Below, piece after piece: positions 29,293 to 38,291 of a DNA stretch of 64,000 nt. The translations under genes were made by a program, and so were the position numbers. The notes under the pieces are model-generated. The model searched no databases. It was given only the letters and a program-made list of their open reading frames with translations, and was not told the origin of the DNA. Within the stretch, counting starts at the first letter, position 1, and each line of letters opens with the position of its first letter. Origin of the DNA: Photobacterium swingsii (GTDB lineage Bacteria; Pseudomonadota; Gammaproteobacteria; Enterobacterales; Vibrionaceae); assembly GCF_024346715.1 (NCBI RefSeq), contig NZ_AP024853.1:1550001-1614000 (forward strand), in the 5' to 3' direction.

Positions 29293-30387
29293 ATGTCTAA
29301 AGCAACTTTCGCAGTTTCAATGATTGCGCTTGGGCTTGGTTGTAGTTCAGCAGTAATGGCCAATACAAAAGTTCCTGTTGTTACCAGTTTTTCTGTGTTG
29401 GGTGACCTTGTTCAGCAAGTGGGTGGTGATCATGTTGCTATTACTAACTTAGTAAAAGCAAATGGTGATGCACATGTCTATAACCCAGCGCCGATGGATG
29501 CTAAGGCTATAGCATCAGCACAGTTAGTTGTGATGAATGGGCTTGAATTTGAAGGTTGGATGCCTCGCCTATTGGAATCATCGAACTTTAAAGGCAATAA
29601 AGTTTTAGCGGCTGACGGTATTGAAGTAATAAAAGGACATAGTTGTTCTTGTGGCGGACACGGCCACCATGATGACCATGACCATGACCATGACCATGAC
29701 CATGACCATGACCATGACCATGACCATGACCATGACCATGACCATGACCATGACCATGACCATGACCATGACCATGACCATGACCATGACCATGACCATG
29801 ACCATGACCATGACCATGACCATGACCATGACCATAAACACGATCACGGCCATGCCCATGGTGAGTTTGATCCGCATTCATGGCATAGCATCAAAAATGT
29901 GAAAGTGTACGTGAAAAATATTGAGCAGGGTCTAACGAAGGTGGATCCAAATAACGCTGAAGATTACCAGCGTAATGCTGCTAACTATATTCAGCAGCTT
30001 GATAAACTGGATATTGAATTACATAAGAAAGTTGCATTAATTCCTGAAGATAAACGTAGTGTGATTACTCCGCATGCTGCATTTGCATATATGGCACGAG
30101 ATTATAATATTGATTTTCATGCGCCTCAGGGAACAAGTACTGAATCCGAAGCAAGTGCTGGTGATGTCGCTAACATTATTAAGCAAATTCGTAGCGAAGG
30201 TATTAAAGCTGTTTTTGTAGAGAATATTTCTGATAATCGCCTGATCGAACAAATCAGCCGTGAAACAGATGCGAAAATCGGTGGACAGCTATATTCAGAT
30301 GCACTTTCAGAGCCAACAGGCCCTGCACCAACGTATTTGAAAATGATGGAATACAACATCGATACGATTGTGAACGCGCTGAAATAA
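29293..30387 (+). CDS. Periplasmic zinc-binding protein with a giant His-Asp tract (ZnuA-like)
   Basis: A 364-aa cluster A-I solute-binding protein. The signal peptide runs to about residue 23 (ALGLGCSSAVMA). Likely metal ligands are His in NGDAHVYNP, His in the DPHSWHS region, His in ITPHAAFAYMARDY, and Asp in QLYSDALS. Between the first two lies the His-rich loop known in ZnuA, here grown to over 25 His-Asp pairs after CSCGGHGHHD. The loop is thought to gather Zn2+ or act as a zinc sensor. AAGGAG stands 7 bases before the ATG. A terminator follows. Confidence 0.88.
   Translation: MSKATFAVSMIALGLGCSSAVMANTKVPVVTSFSVLGDLVQQVGGDHVAITNLVKANGDAHVYNPAPMDAKAIASAQLVVMNGLEFEGWMPRLLESSNFKGNKVLAADGIEVIKGHSCSCGGHGHHDDHDHDHDHDHDHDHDHDHDHDHDHDHDHDHDHDHDHDHDHDHDHDHDHDHDHDHKHDHGHAHGEFDPHSWHSIKNVKVYVKNIEQGLTKVDPNNAEDYQRNAANYIQQLDKLDIELHKKVALIPEDKRSVITPHAAFAYMARDYNIDFHAPQGTSTESEASAGDVANIIKQIRSEGIKAVFVENISDNRLIEQISRETDAKIGGQLYSDALSEPTGPAPTYLKMMEYNIDTIVNALK
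29674..29835 (+). repeat. 27 perfect tandem GACCAT hexamers (His-Asp tract)
   Basis: 162 bases of GACCAT without interruption, encoding alternating Asp and His in the zinc-binding protein. Changes in copy number keep the frame. The long antisense frames across it (Met-Val and Gly-His repeats) are artefacts of the repeat. Confidence 0.95.
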
Positions 30388-30430
30388 GCATTATCAGTTT
30401 GAATTGAGCATACTTTATGCTCACTCAGTG

Positions 30431-30466
30431 AAAGCCAACTTGTCATTCAGGTTGGCTTTTTTGTTT
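30431..30466 (+). terminator. Terminator of the zinc ABC operon
   Basis: Stem AAAGCCAAC / GTTGGCTTT with an inner CA/TG extension, followed by TTTTTTG. The rest of the 30388-30795 gap is AT-rich and should hold the promoter of the next gene; no clear sigma28-type site was found. Confidence 0.85.
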
Positions 30467-30795
30467 ATTGGTGGGTGTGTTACCCATATTGTGGGGTTAT
30501 GTGAAACCAATGCGTTGGCTTTTTGTTGGCTTGCTGTTTGTTTGGATGATGGTATCTGTGAGGTTAGCAATGTTTTTCGCTATGCTTTAAAGGAAAAGTG
30601 ATTCGTTGGTTACTGTTTTATCTTATTGATTTTATATGTTTTTTGATTTTTAGTTGTTGCAGTGGTTGCGCTAGGTTACTTCTTTTTTATGACAGAGTAT
30701 TTTAAGTCATGTATATTAGCTCAAAAATTAAGTTCGACGCTGCACTATTTGTGTGGCTGTCGGCAGCATAAATAAATTAACGTATTAGGTTTCTA

Positions 30796-32637
30796 ATGAA
30801 AATTCGTAGTAAGTTAACCCTTTTAAGCACAGGGCCTGCATGTCTGGTATTGTTTCTTTTTGGGCTGTCTATTTTTTCAGTTTTTCGTGTACTCGATATG
30901 ACCACACAAATCAGCGTCGCGAAAGAACTTGAAATATCTCTTTTGAATTTACGTCGTTATGAAAAAGACTTTATGATCCGTCGTGATCAAATCTCTATTG
31001 ATAAATTCAATCAGCAAGCTAATCATTTCCGCGAATTAAACGACACATTAAAAGGGGCTGCTGACTCAATAGGTTTTGATATAGCGCCTGTGGTCGAAAT
31101 GGATCGTGAAGTTGAGCAATATGTAGCGGCTTTCTTGAAAATGTCAGACATGTACAATCAATTAGGCCATGAAGAATCTGCAATGGGATTAGTGCCTAAA
31201 ATTATTGATACAACAGAGCATTTATCAGTACACCTTCATCAAGAAGAATCGCTTGTTGCTTATATTGAACTGACTAATTTAGTGCGTGATGTTGCTAATA
31301 AGTTCTCATCAGAAAAATTGGCTCGTGTTAAAAAAATAAGCGCCGTCATTATGGCGGAATTGAAAGAAAACTCAGACATTGATGGCCAGCAAGATTTAGC
31401 CTCTTTGTTGGAGCAATTAGTTCAGGCTGAAAGGCTTTCTAATCGTATAGGCCTGACATCTAAGGATGGCTTGCGTGGCCAAACGCGTAGTGCTGCACAC
31501 AGTATTGAATCGAAATTTGATGGCATTGCTCACGATATCTTTGATGAAGTTGATTCGGACCTTGATACACTGCTTTATTTCGCAAGCATTTTTGCCTTCA
31601 TAGCAATCGCAGGCTTATTGATTATCAGTGAGTTAACTAAACGTAATGTCATTCGCCGTATCGAAGGATTACAGCAAATGATGGAAAATGTTGATCATCG
31701 CAATGATCTAACGCTACGTGCGTCAATTGAGAGCGATGATGAAATTGGTAGCATGTCGAAAAGTATTAACACGACTTTAGATAAGCTACACAACTTCATG
31801 CGTGAAGTGCAGCAGGTGAGCCATACCGTTAATGATGAAGCGATAAGTATCCGTGATCGTAGCTCTCAAGCTGAAAATGACCTTAATACACAGCAAGCTG
31901 AAACTGAAATGGTTGTAACGGCGGTAACAGAAATGTCGGCAACCATCAATGAAATTGCTGAAACAACAGGTAACGCGGCACGTAATGCTGAAACCGCGCA
32001 AGGCACAGCACGAAGTGGTTTGGATGAAGTTGTTAATACTCGTAATGTGATTAATATGCTGTCATCTTCACTTTCTTCAACGAACCAACTTGTTGATGAG
32101 CTATCGACAGCTTCAAACAATATTGGAGCCGTGATGAATGTGATCGGTGATATCGCAGAACAGACCAACTTATTAGCACTGAACGCAGCGATTGAAGCTG
32201 CTCGTGCAGGCGATCAGGGGCGTGGCTTTGCTGTTGTAGCAGATGAAGTACGAACGTTGGCGCAACGTACGCAGCATTCAACGGCTGAAATCAGCCAAAT
32301 CATTGAAACGTTACAGTCGAAAACGAATCAGGTTGTAACCAATATTTCTGATTGCCAAGGGCACAGTAGTGATAGCGTATCGCAAGCTGAATCTGCGGAA
32401 GAAAGGCTCACTCAAATAATGGCCGACATTGAGTTGATTCTTGATTCAAGCACACAGATTGCGGCTGCCGTTGAAGAACAAAGCCAAGTCACGAGTGAAG
32501 TATCACAGAACTTAAATAATATAAGCGAAGTGGTACACAAAAGTGTTGGTTCTGCGCAGGAAAATACGACAACCAGCATGCAATTAAGCGCAAGCTCAGA
32601 GCAATTGAAAACAGCAGTTGACCGCTTTGTTGTTTAA
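30796..32637 (+). CDS. Methyl-accepting chemotaxis protein with a large periplasmic helical domain
   Basis: A 613-aa chemoreceptor. TM1 lies at about residues 10-32. A helical sensor of about 220 residues follows and opens with LLNLRRYEKDFMIRRD, a pattern seen in helical bimodular (HBM) sensors that bind organic acids. TM2 lies at about 256-278. A HAMP domain (IRRIEGLQQMMENV) leads to the signalling domain with the hairpin tip DIAEQTNLLALNAAIEAARA. The C-terminus (LKTAVDRFVV) lacks a CheR-binding pentapeptide. It signals to CheA/CheW; the ligand is not readable from sequence. It is a single gene with its own terminator. Confidence 0.88.
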   Translation: MKIRSKLTLLSTGPACLVLFLFGLSIFSVFRVLDMTTQISVAKELEISLLNLRRYEKDFMIRRDQISIDKFNQQANHFRELNDTLKGAADSIGFDIAPVVEMDREVEQYVAAFLKMSDMYNQLGHEESAMGLVPKIIDTTEHLSVHLHQEESLVAYIELTNLVRDVANKFSSEKLARVKKISAVIMAELKENSDIDGQQDLASLLEQLVQAERLSNRIGLTSKDGLRGQTRSAAHSIESKFDGIAHDIFDEVDSDLDTLLYFASIFAFIAIAGLLIISELTKRNVIRRIEGLQQMMENVDHRNDLTLRASIESDDEIGSMSKSINTTLDKLHNFMREVQQVSHTVNDEAISIRDRSSQAENDLNTQQAETEMVVTAVTEMSATINEIAETTGNAARNAETAQGTARSGLDEVVNTRNVINMLSSSLSSTNQLVDELSTASNNIGAVMNVIGDIAEQTNLLALNAAIEAARAGDQGRGFAVVADEVRTLAQRTQHSTAEISQIIETLQSKTNQVVTNISDCQGHSSDSVSQAESAEERLTQIMADIELILDSSTQIAAAVEEQSQVTSEVSQNLNNISEVVHKSVGSAQENTTTSMQLSASSEQLKTAVDRFVV

Positions 32638-32685
32638 GGCGGCTGCCAAGTTTAGTGATGACAGTATGCGTAAAGCATAAAGAAA

Positions 32686-32734
32686 AAGGCGTAACCAGCT
32701 TCTAGGGAATTAGAAGTGCGGTTACGCCTTTTGC
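32686..32734. terminator. Extended hairpin terminator between convergent genes
   Basis: Outer stem AAAGGCGTAACC / GGTTACGCCTTT and inner stem CTTCTA / TAGAAG. A T-run lies to the right and A-rich bases to the left, so it can work in both directions for the chemoreceptor and acyl-CoA synthetase genes. Confidence 0.82.
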
Positions 32735-32769
32735 GTTCTAGTGATTCGTTAAGAGGTTACATTGAGAGG

Positions 32770-34464
32770 TTATTCTTCCCACTGTACCAGCTGGCCTTTA
32801 GGCCATTCATTGCCAATCTCTTGATAACGTTTTTCTAGGATATGGCGTTTAATTTTAAGCGTAGGAGTAAGCACGCCGTTTTCGATACTCCAAGGTTCTT
32901 TGATCATCAACACGCCTTTTATCTTCGCGTGAGATTCCAGCTCTTGGTTGATGACATCAATCACGTGATGCACTTTCTTTTCGTAGCGCTTGCGATCAAA
33001 GTTCGGGAATTCGTGTGGAATGGCTAATAAGACAGGTGCAGGCATGCCCGAACCGATTAAGCACATCATTTCGACGTTACTTAACTCGAATAGGCGTTTT
33101 TCAATAGGTACTGGCGAAACAAATTTACCTTTCGCTGTTTTAAAGGTGTCTTTTTTACGGCCTTCAATAGTGATATAGCCTTCGTCATCGACCGAGCCAA
33201 TATCACCAGTGTGAAGCCATCCATCCTGATCGAAACATTCTTTACTGGCTTCTTCATTTTTGTAGTAGCCAGAGAATAACCCCTCACTGCGCACTAAAAT
33301 TTCTTCATCGCTGGCAATCTTAATTTCAATGCCAGGGCCTGGGTTACCGACCGAGCCAATTTTATCACTTCGGAAAGGGTGGTTGAGTGTGCTGTAAGCA
33401 AAGGATTCAGTCATTCCCCATGCTTCTGTAATATTCAGCCCAATGCGTTCGTACCAACGTAACAATGCCGGTGAAACGGGGGCAGAACCACACCCTAATA
33501 CGCGCGCTTTATCTAGGCCGAGACCATCTGCTAGTTTGCGTTTAATCACACCAGAAATGAATGGGATTTTTAGTAGAAGATCGAGCTTACGCTGCGGTAA
33601 TTTGTCTTGAATACGTTGCTGGAATAGAGTCCATAAACGCGGTACAGAGATAAATAAGGTTGGTCGGTGCATCTTTACATCATCGATAAAGGTATCGAGT
33701 GACTCAGGGAACGCAACCTGCATACCGGCCATTACGGAAGACCCGAAAATATACACTCGCTCAGTGATATGCGCTAGTGGTAAGTAGGAAAACAAACGCT
33801 CACCGTCTTGCATACCAATATGGTCGATTAGTCGCTGTGACGACCACGCAAATGCACCATAGCTGAGCATCGCGCCTTTTGGTAACCCTGAAGTACCAGA
33901 GGTATAAACAATAGACATGAGATCGTCATTTTCATAAGTCGGGCGATCAGTTGATGGTTCATGCTGTTCTACTAACGTATTAAATTGGTACTGACAACTT
34001 GGTGTACTGTCATAGTTAAAGCCGATGGTGATCAGATCTGGGAGATCGCGACAAACAGATTCAATGGCTTTGCTGTCGTCGAGTTTACCAATAAGCAAGA
34101 CTTTAGATTCACTGTGAGTGACGCAGTGTTCAATTGTCTCAGCACCTGCTGTTGGGAAAACAGGCACACTGATATAACTCCCTAGCATCATTGCTAAGTC
34201 ACAGATAAACCATTCGGCACAGTTTTTTGAAGCAAGAGCAACGCGATCACCGGGTTGAATACCTAAGCCTCGTAGCGCACTTACAAGTCTTAGTGCTTTG
34301 TCCGCAACATCAGCGTAAGAATAATCAACAAATTTCCGATTGATAATTTGACGAAGGTAAATTTCATCAGCACGCTCTTCTGCCCACTTCAAAATCATTT
34401 CATGGGGTAGAGGTTGAAGCATAGTGGTTTCCTTTAAACGATCCGCAGAAAGAGGTAAGGTCAT
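32770..34464 (-). CDS. Long-chain acyl-CoA synthetase (AMP-binding)
   Basis: A 564-aa ANL-superfamily enzyme. The AMP-binding signature IVYTSGTSGLPKGAML is intact, followed by AWGMTESFAYSTLNHP, WLHTGDIGSVDDEGY and the hinge ITIEGRKKDTFKTAKGKFVSP. It has the FadD15/long-chain type of layout and activates fatty acids to acyl-CoA via acyl-adenylate. ATG 34464 has AGGA about 9 bases upstream, but ATG 34422 (MLQPLPHEM) also has AAAGGA 7 bases upstream, so the first 14 residues are uncertain. A FadR-type operator lies about 50 bases upstream, which supports a fatty-acid role. Confidence 0.87.
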   Translation of the reverse strand: MTLPLSADRLKETTMLQPLPHEMILKWAEERADEIYLRQIINRKFVDYSYADVADKALRLVSALRGLGIQPGDRVALASKNCAEWFICDLAMMLGSYISVPVFPTAGAETIEHCVTHSESKVLLIGKLDDSKAIESVCRDLPDLITIGFNYDSTPSCQYQFNTLVEQHEPSTDRPTYENDDLMSIVYTSGTSGLPKGAMLSYGAFAWSSQRLIDHIGMQDGERLFSYLPLAHITERVYIFGSSVMAGMQVAFPESLDTFIDDVKMHRPTLFISVPRLWTLFQQRIQDKLPQRKLDLLLKIPFISGVIKRKLADGLGLDKARVLGCGSAPVSPALLRWYERIGLNITEAWGMTESFAYSTLNHPFRSDKIGSVGNPGPGIEIKIASDEEILVRSEGLFSGYYKNEEASKECFDQDGWLHTGDIGSVDDEGYITIEGRKKDTFKTAKGKFVSPVPIEKRLFELSNVEMMCLIGSGMPAPVLLAIPHEFPNFDRKRYEKKVHHVIDVINQELESHAKIKGVLMIKEPWSIENGVLTPTLKIKRHILEKRYQEIGNEWPKGQLVQWEE

Positions 34465-34513
34465 ACAAATTCATCCTTGTTTGTTACGCATTTGTTAAAT
34501 CTAATCTAATTAA

Positions 34514-34530
34514 AACTGGTCGGTCAAGTT
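34514..34530. promoter_or_regulatory. FadR-type operator upstream of the acyl-CoA synthetase
   Basis: AACTGGTCGGTCAAGTT matches the E. coli FadR consensus AACTGGTCNGACNNGTT at all but one informative base, and it is itself an imperfect palindrome. It stands about 50 bases before the synthetase start, where FadR would block transcription until released by long-chain acyl-CoA. Confidence 0.72.
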
Positions 34531-34872
34531 AATTATAGGAGGCAGTTGCCAGAAAACTGTAAAAAAAATGTTTAATTTTATAATAAATTGCTATTTTGAG
34601 AATTAGCTAATAAAAGTCAGTTTTCTTTTTAAGGTGAGCTATTTTTTACCTCATTTTGTGCCTTATTAGGTGGTATTTTCTAATTGTTAGCCTTTTATTT
34701 AAACTTGTGACGTTTTTTGTATGTGAGGCATTATCTTGGGTGAGCTCAACCGCTAAAAACGTGCTACTAACCCTGTGGCATTATGCTTTAGTCGTGTTAG
34801 TTTACGTTGATTTTTAACTGTTCCTGAGTGTTAGCTTGCCTAACACGACAAACGGAAGGAACCGATACTAAA

Positions 34873-35583
34873 ATGGTGTTAAATCGATTTTTAATTGGGA
34901 TTCTCTTTGCTTGTACGTCTTGGGTATGCATCGCAAATTATTCCTCCTCCATATATCAAGACTATCCTCCTCATGGTCAGCGTACGGTTGCTGATGTGAG
35001 AGAACGTTATTCACCCATTATTGTTCCTCGGTTAACGCGTTTATTTGCTGCATCGGGTGTGACTTATCCTCCTGATAAATTAGGGCTATTTGCTATTAAG
35101 GAAGACGCTGCTTTAGAGTTGTGGGCTAAGCAAGATGGAAACTGGGCTTATATCAAGCGTTATCCGGTTAAAAAGCAAAGCGGTGAGCTAGGTCCTAAGT
35201 TACGCGAAGGTGATAAACAAGTGCCGGAAGGCGTGTATCGTGTTGTGGGACTGAACCCAAATAGCCGTTTTCATTTATCAATGAAATTGAACTATCCTAA
35301 CCGTTTCGATCTCCAACATGCACAGAATGAAAAACGTCATAAACCGGGTTCGAATATTTTTATTCACGGACGTGCATCATCGGTAGGATGTCTCGCAATG
35401 GGAGATGTGGCGATTGAAGAGCTATTTATTGCGGTGGAAAGCGTTGGTATTGAGAATGTTGATGTTGTCATTTCCCCCACAGATCCACGAAAAGGTCCTT
35501 TAATTGCAGCAAGCGATCTGCCATATTGGACTACAAATCTTTACCGTAATATAGAAGAAGCTGCTGAAAAGTTTGGTAGATAA
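34873..35583 (+). CDS. L,D-transpeptidase family protein (YafK/DpaA-like)
   Basis: ATG 34873 is preferred over an in-frame GTG at 34828: GGAAGGA lies about 12 bases upstream, and the protein then begins with a signal peptide (FLIGILFACTSWVCIA). The 236-aa product has a YkuD-type catalytic fold with HGRASSVGCLAMGD, where the His and Cys are the active-site residues, and KYQVPEGVYRV-type substrate strands (KQVPEGVYRVVGLNP). The relative in E. coli, DpaA (YafK), removes Braun lipoprotein from peptidoglycan; transpeptidase activity is possible too. It acts in the periplasm. A single gene. Confidence 0.85.
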   Translation: MVLNRFLIGILFACTSWVCIANYSSSIYQDYPPHGQRTVADVRERYSPIIVPRLTRLFAASGVTYPPDKLGLFAIKEDAALELWAKQDGNWAYIKRYPVKKQSGELGPKLREGDKQVPEGVYRVVGLNPNSRFHLSMKLNYPNRFDLQHAQNEKRHKPGSNIFIHGRASSVGCLAMGDVAIEELFIAVESVGIENVDVVISPTDPRKGPLIAASDLPYWTTNLYRNIEEAAEKFGR

Positions 35584-35808
35584 TAGCGATATGCCAAAAT
35601 ATTAAGATTTTGGTTTGTGATGAAACTCTTATTTTTGTTTTTGCATTTTTAGTTTTCGTCAATGTTATTTGAATCAAAGTAAAAAAAACAGGCAGAATAC
35701 TGGTTAACGGAATAGCATTTTGTAATACTAAACAGATAACAGCGAAATAAATATCAACTAATCAGCCGATTGCATGATTAGGCAAATACATTTTTAGAGT
35801 CATTCAAT

Positions 35809-36270
35809 ATGCCAAAGCGTAGTAAAGAAGATACCGAAATCACAATTCAAACCATTATGGATGCGGTTGTTGATCAACTGCTGACGTTAGGTTACGACAA
35901 AATGTCTTACACCACGTTAAGTAAGCAAACTGGCATTTCCCGCACAGGTATTAGCCACCATTTTCCAAAAAAATCTGATTTCGCCAATGCAATGGATGGA
36001 CGGATTTTTAAATTATTTGTTGAAAAGCTTGAACTAGAATCAGACCTTGAAGCGTTTGTTGCAAGTTGGGTTGCAGCGTTAGAAGATGAAAAGTTCTTAG
36101 CTATCCTACGCCTACTTTTCCACCATATTGTGACAGCAGAAAGCTCAAATGAATTTGCTATGCGTGGTATTGAGCGTTTATACCAGCTTTGCCGTGATCG
36201 TTTCGGTGAAGCTAGCATTAAAGAACTCGAGTGGCTATTTGGTAAGTCATTAATTTCGATGGCTAAATAG
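35809..36270 (+). CDS. luxT: TetR-family regulator LuxT
   Basis: A 153-aa TetR protein whose opening (MPKRSKEDTEITIQTIMDAV) and HTH (YTTLSKQTGISRTGISHHFP) match, from memory, the Vibrio harveyi LuxT sequence, including its short length. LuxT/SwrZ regulates luminescence, quorum-sensing small RNA and swarming genes in vibrios. The C-terminal part (LRLLFHHIVTAESSNEFAMR) is the ligand and dimer region. It is followed by a terminator and then by a possible small-RNA unit. The upstream gap of 225 bases is AT-rich. Confidence 0.8.
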   Translation: MPKRSKEDTEITIQTIMDAVVDQLLTLGYDKMSYTTLSKQTGISRTGISHHFPKKSDFANAMDGRIFKLFVEKLELESDLEAFVASWVAALEDEKFLAILRLLFHHIVTAESSNEFAMRGIERLYQLCRDRFGEASIKELEWLFGKSLISMAK

Positions 36271-36291
36271 ACCAATAAGATAACGAAGAAT

Positions 36292-36320
36292 AACGGTTCA
36301 CTGAGGTGGACCGTTTTTTT
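36292..36320 (+). terminator. Terminator of luxT
   Basis: Stem AACGGTTCAC / GTGGACCGTT with one mismatch, followed by TTTTTTT. Confidence 0.85.
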
Positions 36321-36337
36321 ATCCCTCGATTTTATTA

Positions 36338-36353
36338 GGTGATCTGGATCACA
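36338..36353. promoter_or_regulatory. CRP-type binding site
   Basis: GGTGA-TCTGGA-TCACA matches the CRP half-sites TGTGA/TCACA at 9 of 10 bases, and the middle also resembles the ideal spacer. It lies just after the luxT terminator, about 37-42 bases before a plausible start of the small transcript that ends at 36482. Confidence 0.65.
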
Positions 36354-36382
36354 CAATATAAACAGTCATCTATTCTGTAATT

Positions 36383-36482
36383 ATATGGAATGCTATTCTC
36401 TATCCCGTAATGGTTCTTTGCAATAGGGATATTGCTGATTAGGCTTAAATGACGTTCGGCGGGTAGATACCCGCCTTTTTTT
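36383..36482 (+). ncRNA. Candidate CRP-linked small RNA with its own terminator
   Basis: No coding gene ends here, yet a textbook terminator occurs at 36458-36482 (GGCGGG / CCCGCC around TAGATA, then TTTTTTT). Upstream are the CRP site and TATTCT (36371-36376), a possible -10, predicting a transcript of about 100 bases. The 5' end is an estimate. I found no match to Qrr, Spot 42, CyaR or RyhB from memory. The remaining gap to 36909 is AT-rich and carries the promoter of the exporter operon. Confidence 0.45.
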
Positions 36483-36909
36483 CACCTGCTATTTACTCAT
36501 ATCAACCATAAAACAGCCCAGCCTACTTGCTGTTAACTATATCAATTTTCCCTTTTCGTACACCTCTGAATACATTGCGGTTAAATGCTCTGTGATCATA
36601 CCTTGTCGATCTATTTATCCGTGTTTTAAGCTACTGAGGAGCCAGATTCATCGCTTGTTCGTCAATAGGTAACATGTTGCATTTAAATGGCCAGCGTTCT
36701 AATACCACCAAAAAAGCATTGTTCAGTTACTGGTTTTAGGGGGTGTTCCTATTTGTTAGAAGCGTTATGATGTTAGCTTATCAATAAGCATTTTGTTTAA
36801 TATTGAATATTTTAGCTGCAATTTATAAATTCAAGATTGAACTTTATAGAGTAAATGCTCTAAAATGGCTTTAAGTTGTTCAAAAGACAAAGACCTATAA
36901 GGGTTAATA

Positions 36910-38289
36910 ATGAAAATGAAGCCTATTGTCGCATTGGTCAGCATCTTGCTTAGTGTGACGAACGCGCACGCAGCACCGGTTAGTTTTAATGATGCATGGC
37001 GTACAGTTGTTGAAAGTAGCGATGCATTAGCAGCTGAACGTGCAAATATTGACCGCACCCAGTATATGCAAGATGCGGCAAGTGATTTAAGCCTGCCTAA
37101 AATTACCATGTCTGCCAACTACACGCGCTTAGATAAGCCCGTAGAAATTAAGCCTTCTGATCTTGCTGCGAGTACGCCAATAGGAAGCCAAGGTGGCATG
37201 ATTTCCGATCTTGCCGATAGTTTGTTCACTTCACAGTTAACGAAGCGCGATGTGTTTACCAGTTCAATTCGTGCAATTTGGCCTATTTTCACTGGTGGGC
37301 GAATCAATGCTGCGCAAGATATAGCGAAAAGCCAAAAAGATGAAGCTAAATACATGCTGGCCATGAAGCAGCAGGCTAAATTTGAAGATTTATCCAAGTT
37401 TTACTTTGGTGTCGTGCTGACAAAACACGTATTGCAAACGCGTATTGAAGTGGAGCAGGGGCTGAAAAAGCATTTACACCATGCTAAGAAATTAGAGCAG
37501 CAAGGCCAAATTGCAAAAGTAGAGCGATTGCAGGCTGAAGCTTCTTACGATAAAGCACGTGTTGAGCGTCAAAAAGCAGCGCGTGATTATGAAATCTCAC
37601 AAGTTGCTCTGACTAAACTACTAAAGCTCTCAAGCCCAGCGGATTTATCGACAGGTTTATTTACCAATGAATCGCTACCACCTATGAGTGCATTTCTTGA
37701 AAAAACGCTTGCCGAGTACCCAGGCTTACACATTCTTGACTCTAAGAAAAAACAAGCAAGTGGTGTGATTGACATCGAAAAAGGTAAGTATTACCCAGAG
37801 GTATACCTATACGGTAATTACAGCTTGCATGAAGACGATACCTTAGCCGCAAAGACAGCGCCTGATTGGGCGGTTGGTGTTGGGGTGAATATTGCGTTAT
37901 TCGATAACTCTGGCCGTTCTGGCAAAGTGAAAGCCGCTCGAAGTACAGTGGATCAAGTCGGTTACCTGCGCCGCCAAGCTGAGCAAGATTTGTCGGTACT
38001 GGTTGAGAAAACCTACCGAGAAGCACAACAAGCATTGGAAGAATTCAATAGCTTGAAATCAAGCATTGCATTAGCACAAGAAAATGTTCGTTTACGTGAT
38101 AAGGCATTTAGCCAAGGTTTATCAACATCACTGGAAGTGGTGGATGCTGAAATGTATTTGGCTGGTGTGAAAACACAACGCCTCGCAGCAGCATACCAAT
38201 ATGTTATTTCACTCTCTCGACTACTGGCGGTGAGTGGTGAAATGAATAGCTTTAATCAGTACCAACAATATAAAGGTTTAGAGGTTTAA
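36910..38289 (+). CDS. TolC-family outer-membrane efflux protein
   Basis: A 459-aa protein with a signal peptide (VALVSILLSVTNAHA) and two copies of the OEP coiled-coil/beta pattern. SLPKITMSANYTRLDKP and YYPEVYLYGNYSLHED are the first strands of each half, and long helices lie between. It should form the trimeric tunnel of a tripartite exporter. It opens a four-gene operon with 2-base or smaller gaps downstream. AAGGG lies about 8 bases before the ATG. Confidence 0.87.
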   Translation: MKMKPIVALVSILLSVTNAHAAPVSFNDAWRTVVESSDALAAERANIDRTQYMQDAASDLSLPKITMSANYTRLDKPVEIKPSDLAASTPIGSQGGMISDLADSLFTSQLTKRDVFTSSIRAIWPIFTGGRINAAQDIAKSQKDEAKYMLAMKQQAKFEDLSKFYFGVVLTKHVLQTRIEVEQGLKKHLHHAKKLEQQGQIAKVERLQAEASYDKARVERQKAARDYEISQVALTKLLKLSSPADLSTGLFTNESLPPMSAFLEKTLAEYPGLHILDSKKKQASGVIDIEKGKYYPEVYLYGNYSLHEDDTLAAKTAPDWAVGVGVNIALFDNSGRSGKVKAARSTVDQVGYLRRQAEQDLSVLVEKTYREAQQALEEFNSLKSSIALAQENVRLRDKAFSQGLSTSLEVVDAEMYLAGVKTQRLAAAYQYVISLSRLLAVSGEMNSFNQYQQYKGLEV

Positions 38290-38291
38290 TC

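Noticed and set aside
29674..29835. CRISPR-like array
   Set aside because: Units are 6 bases with no spacers; it is a coding microsatellite.
29588..29902. Long antisense and alternative-frame ORFs across the His-Asp tract
   Set aside because: They consist of Met-Val, Gly-His or Met-Thr repeats forced by the hexamer and overlap a well-supported gene.
36383..36482. Qrr quorum-sensing small RNA
   Set aside because: TGACGTT occurs, but the conserved Qrr core and terminator sequence are absent.
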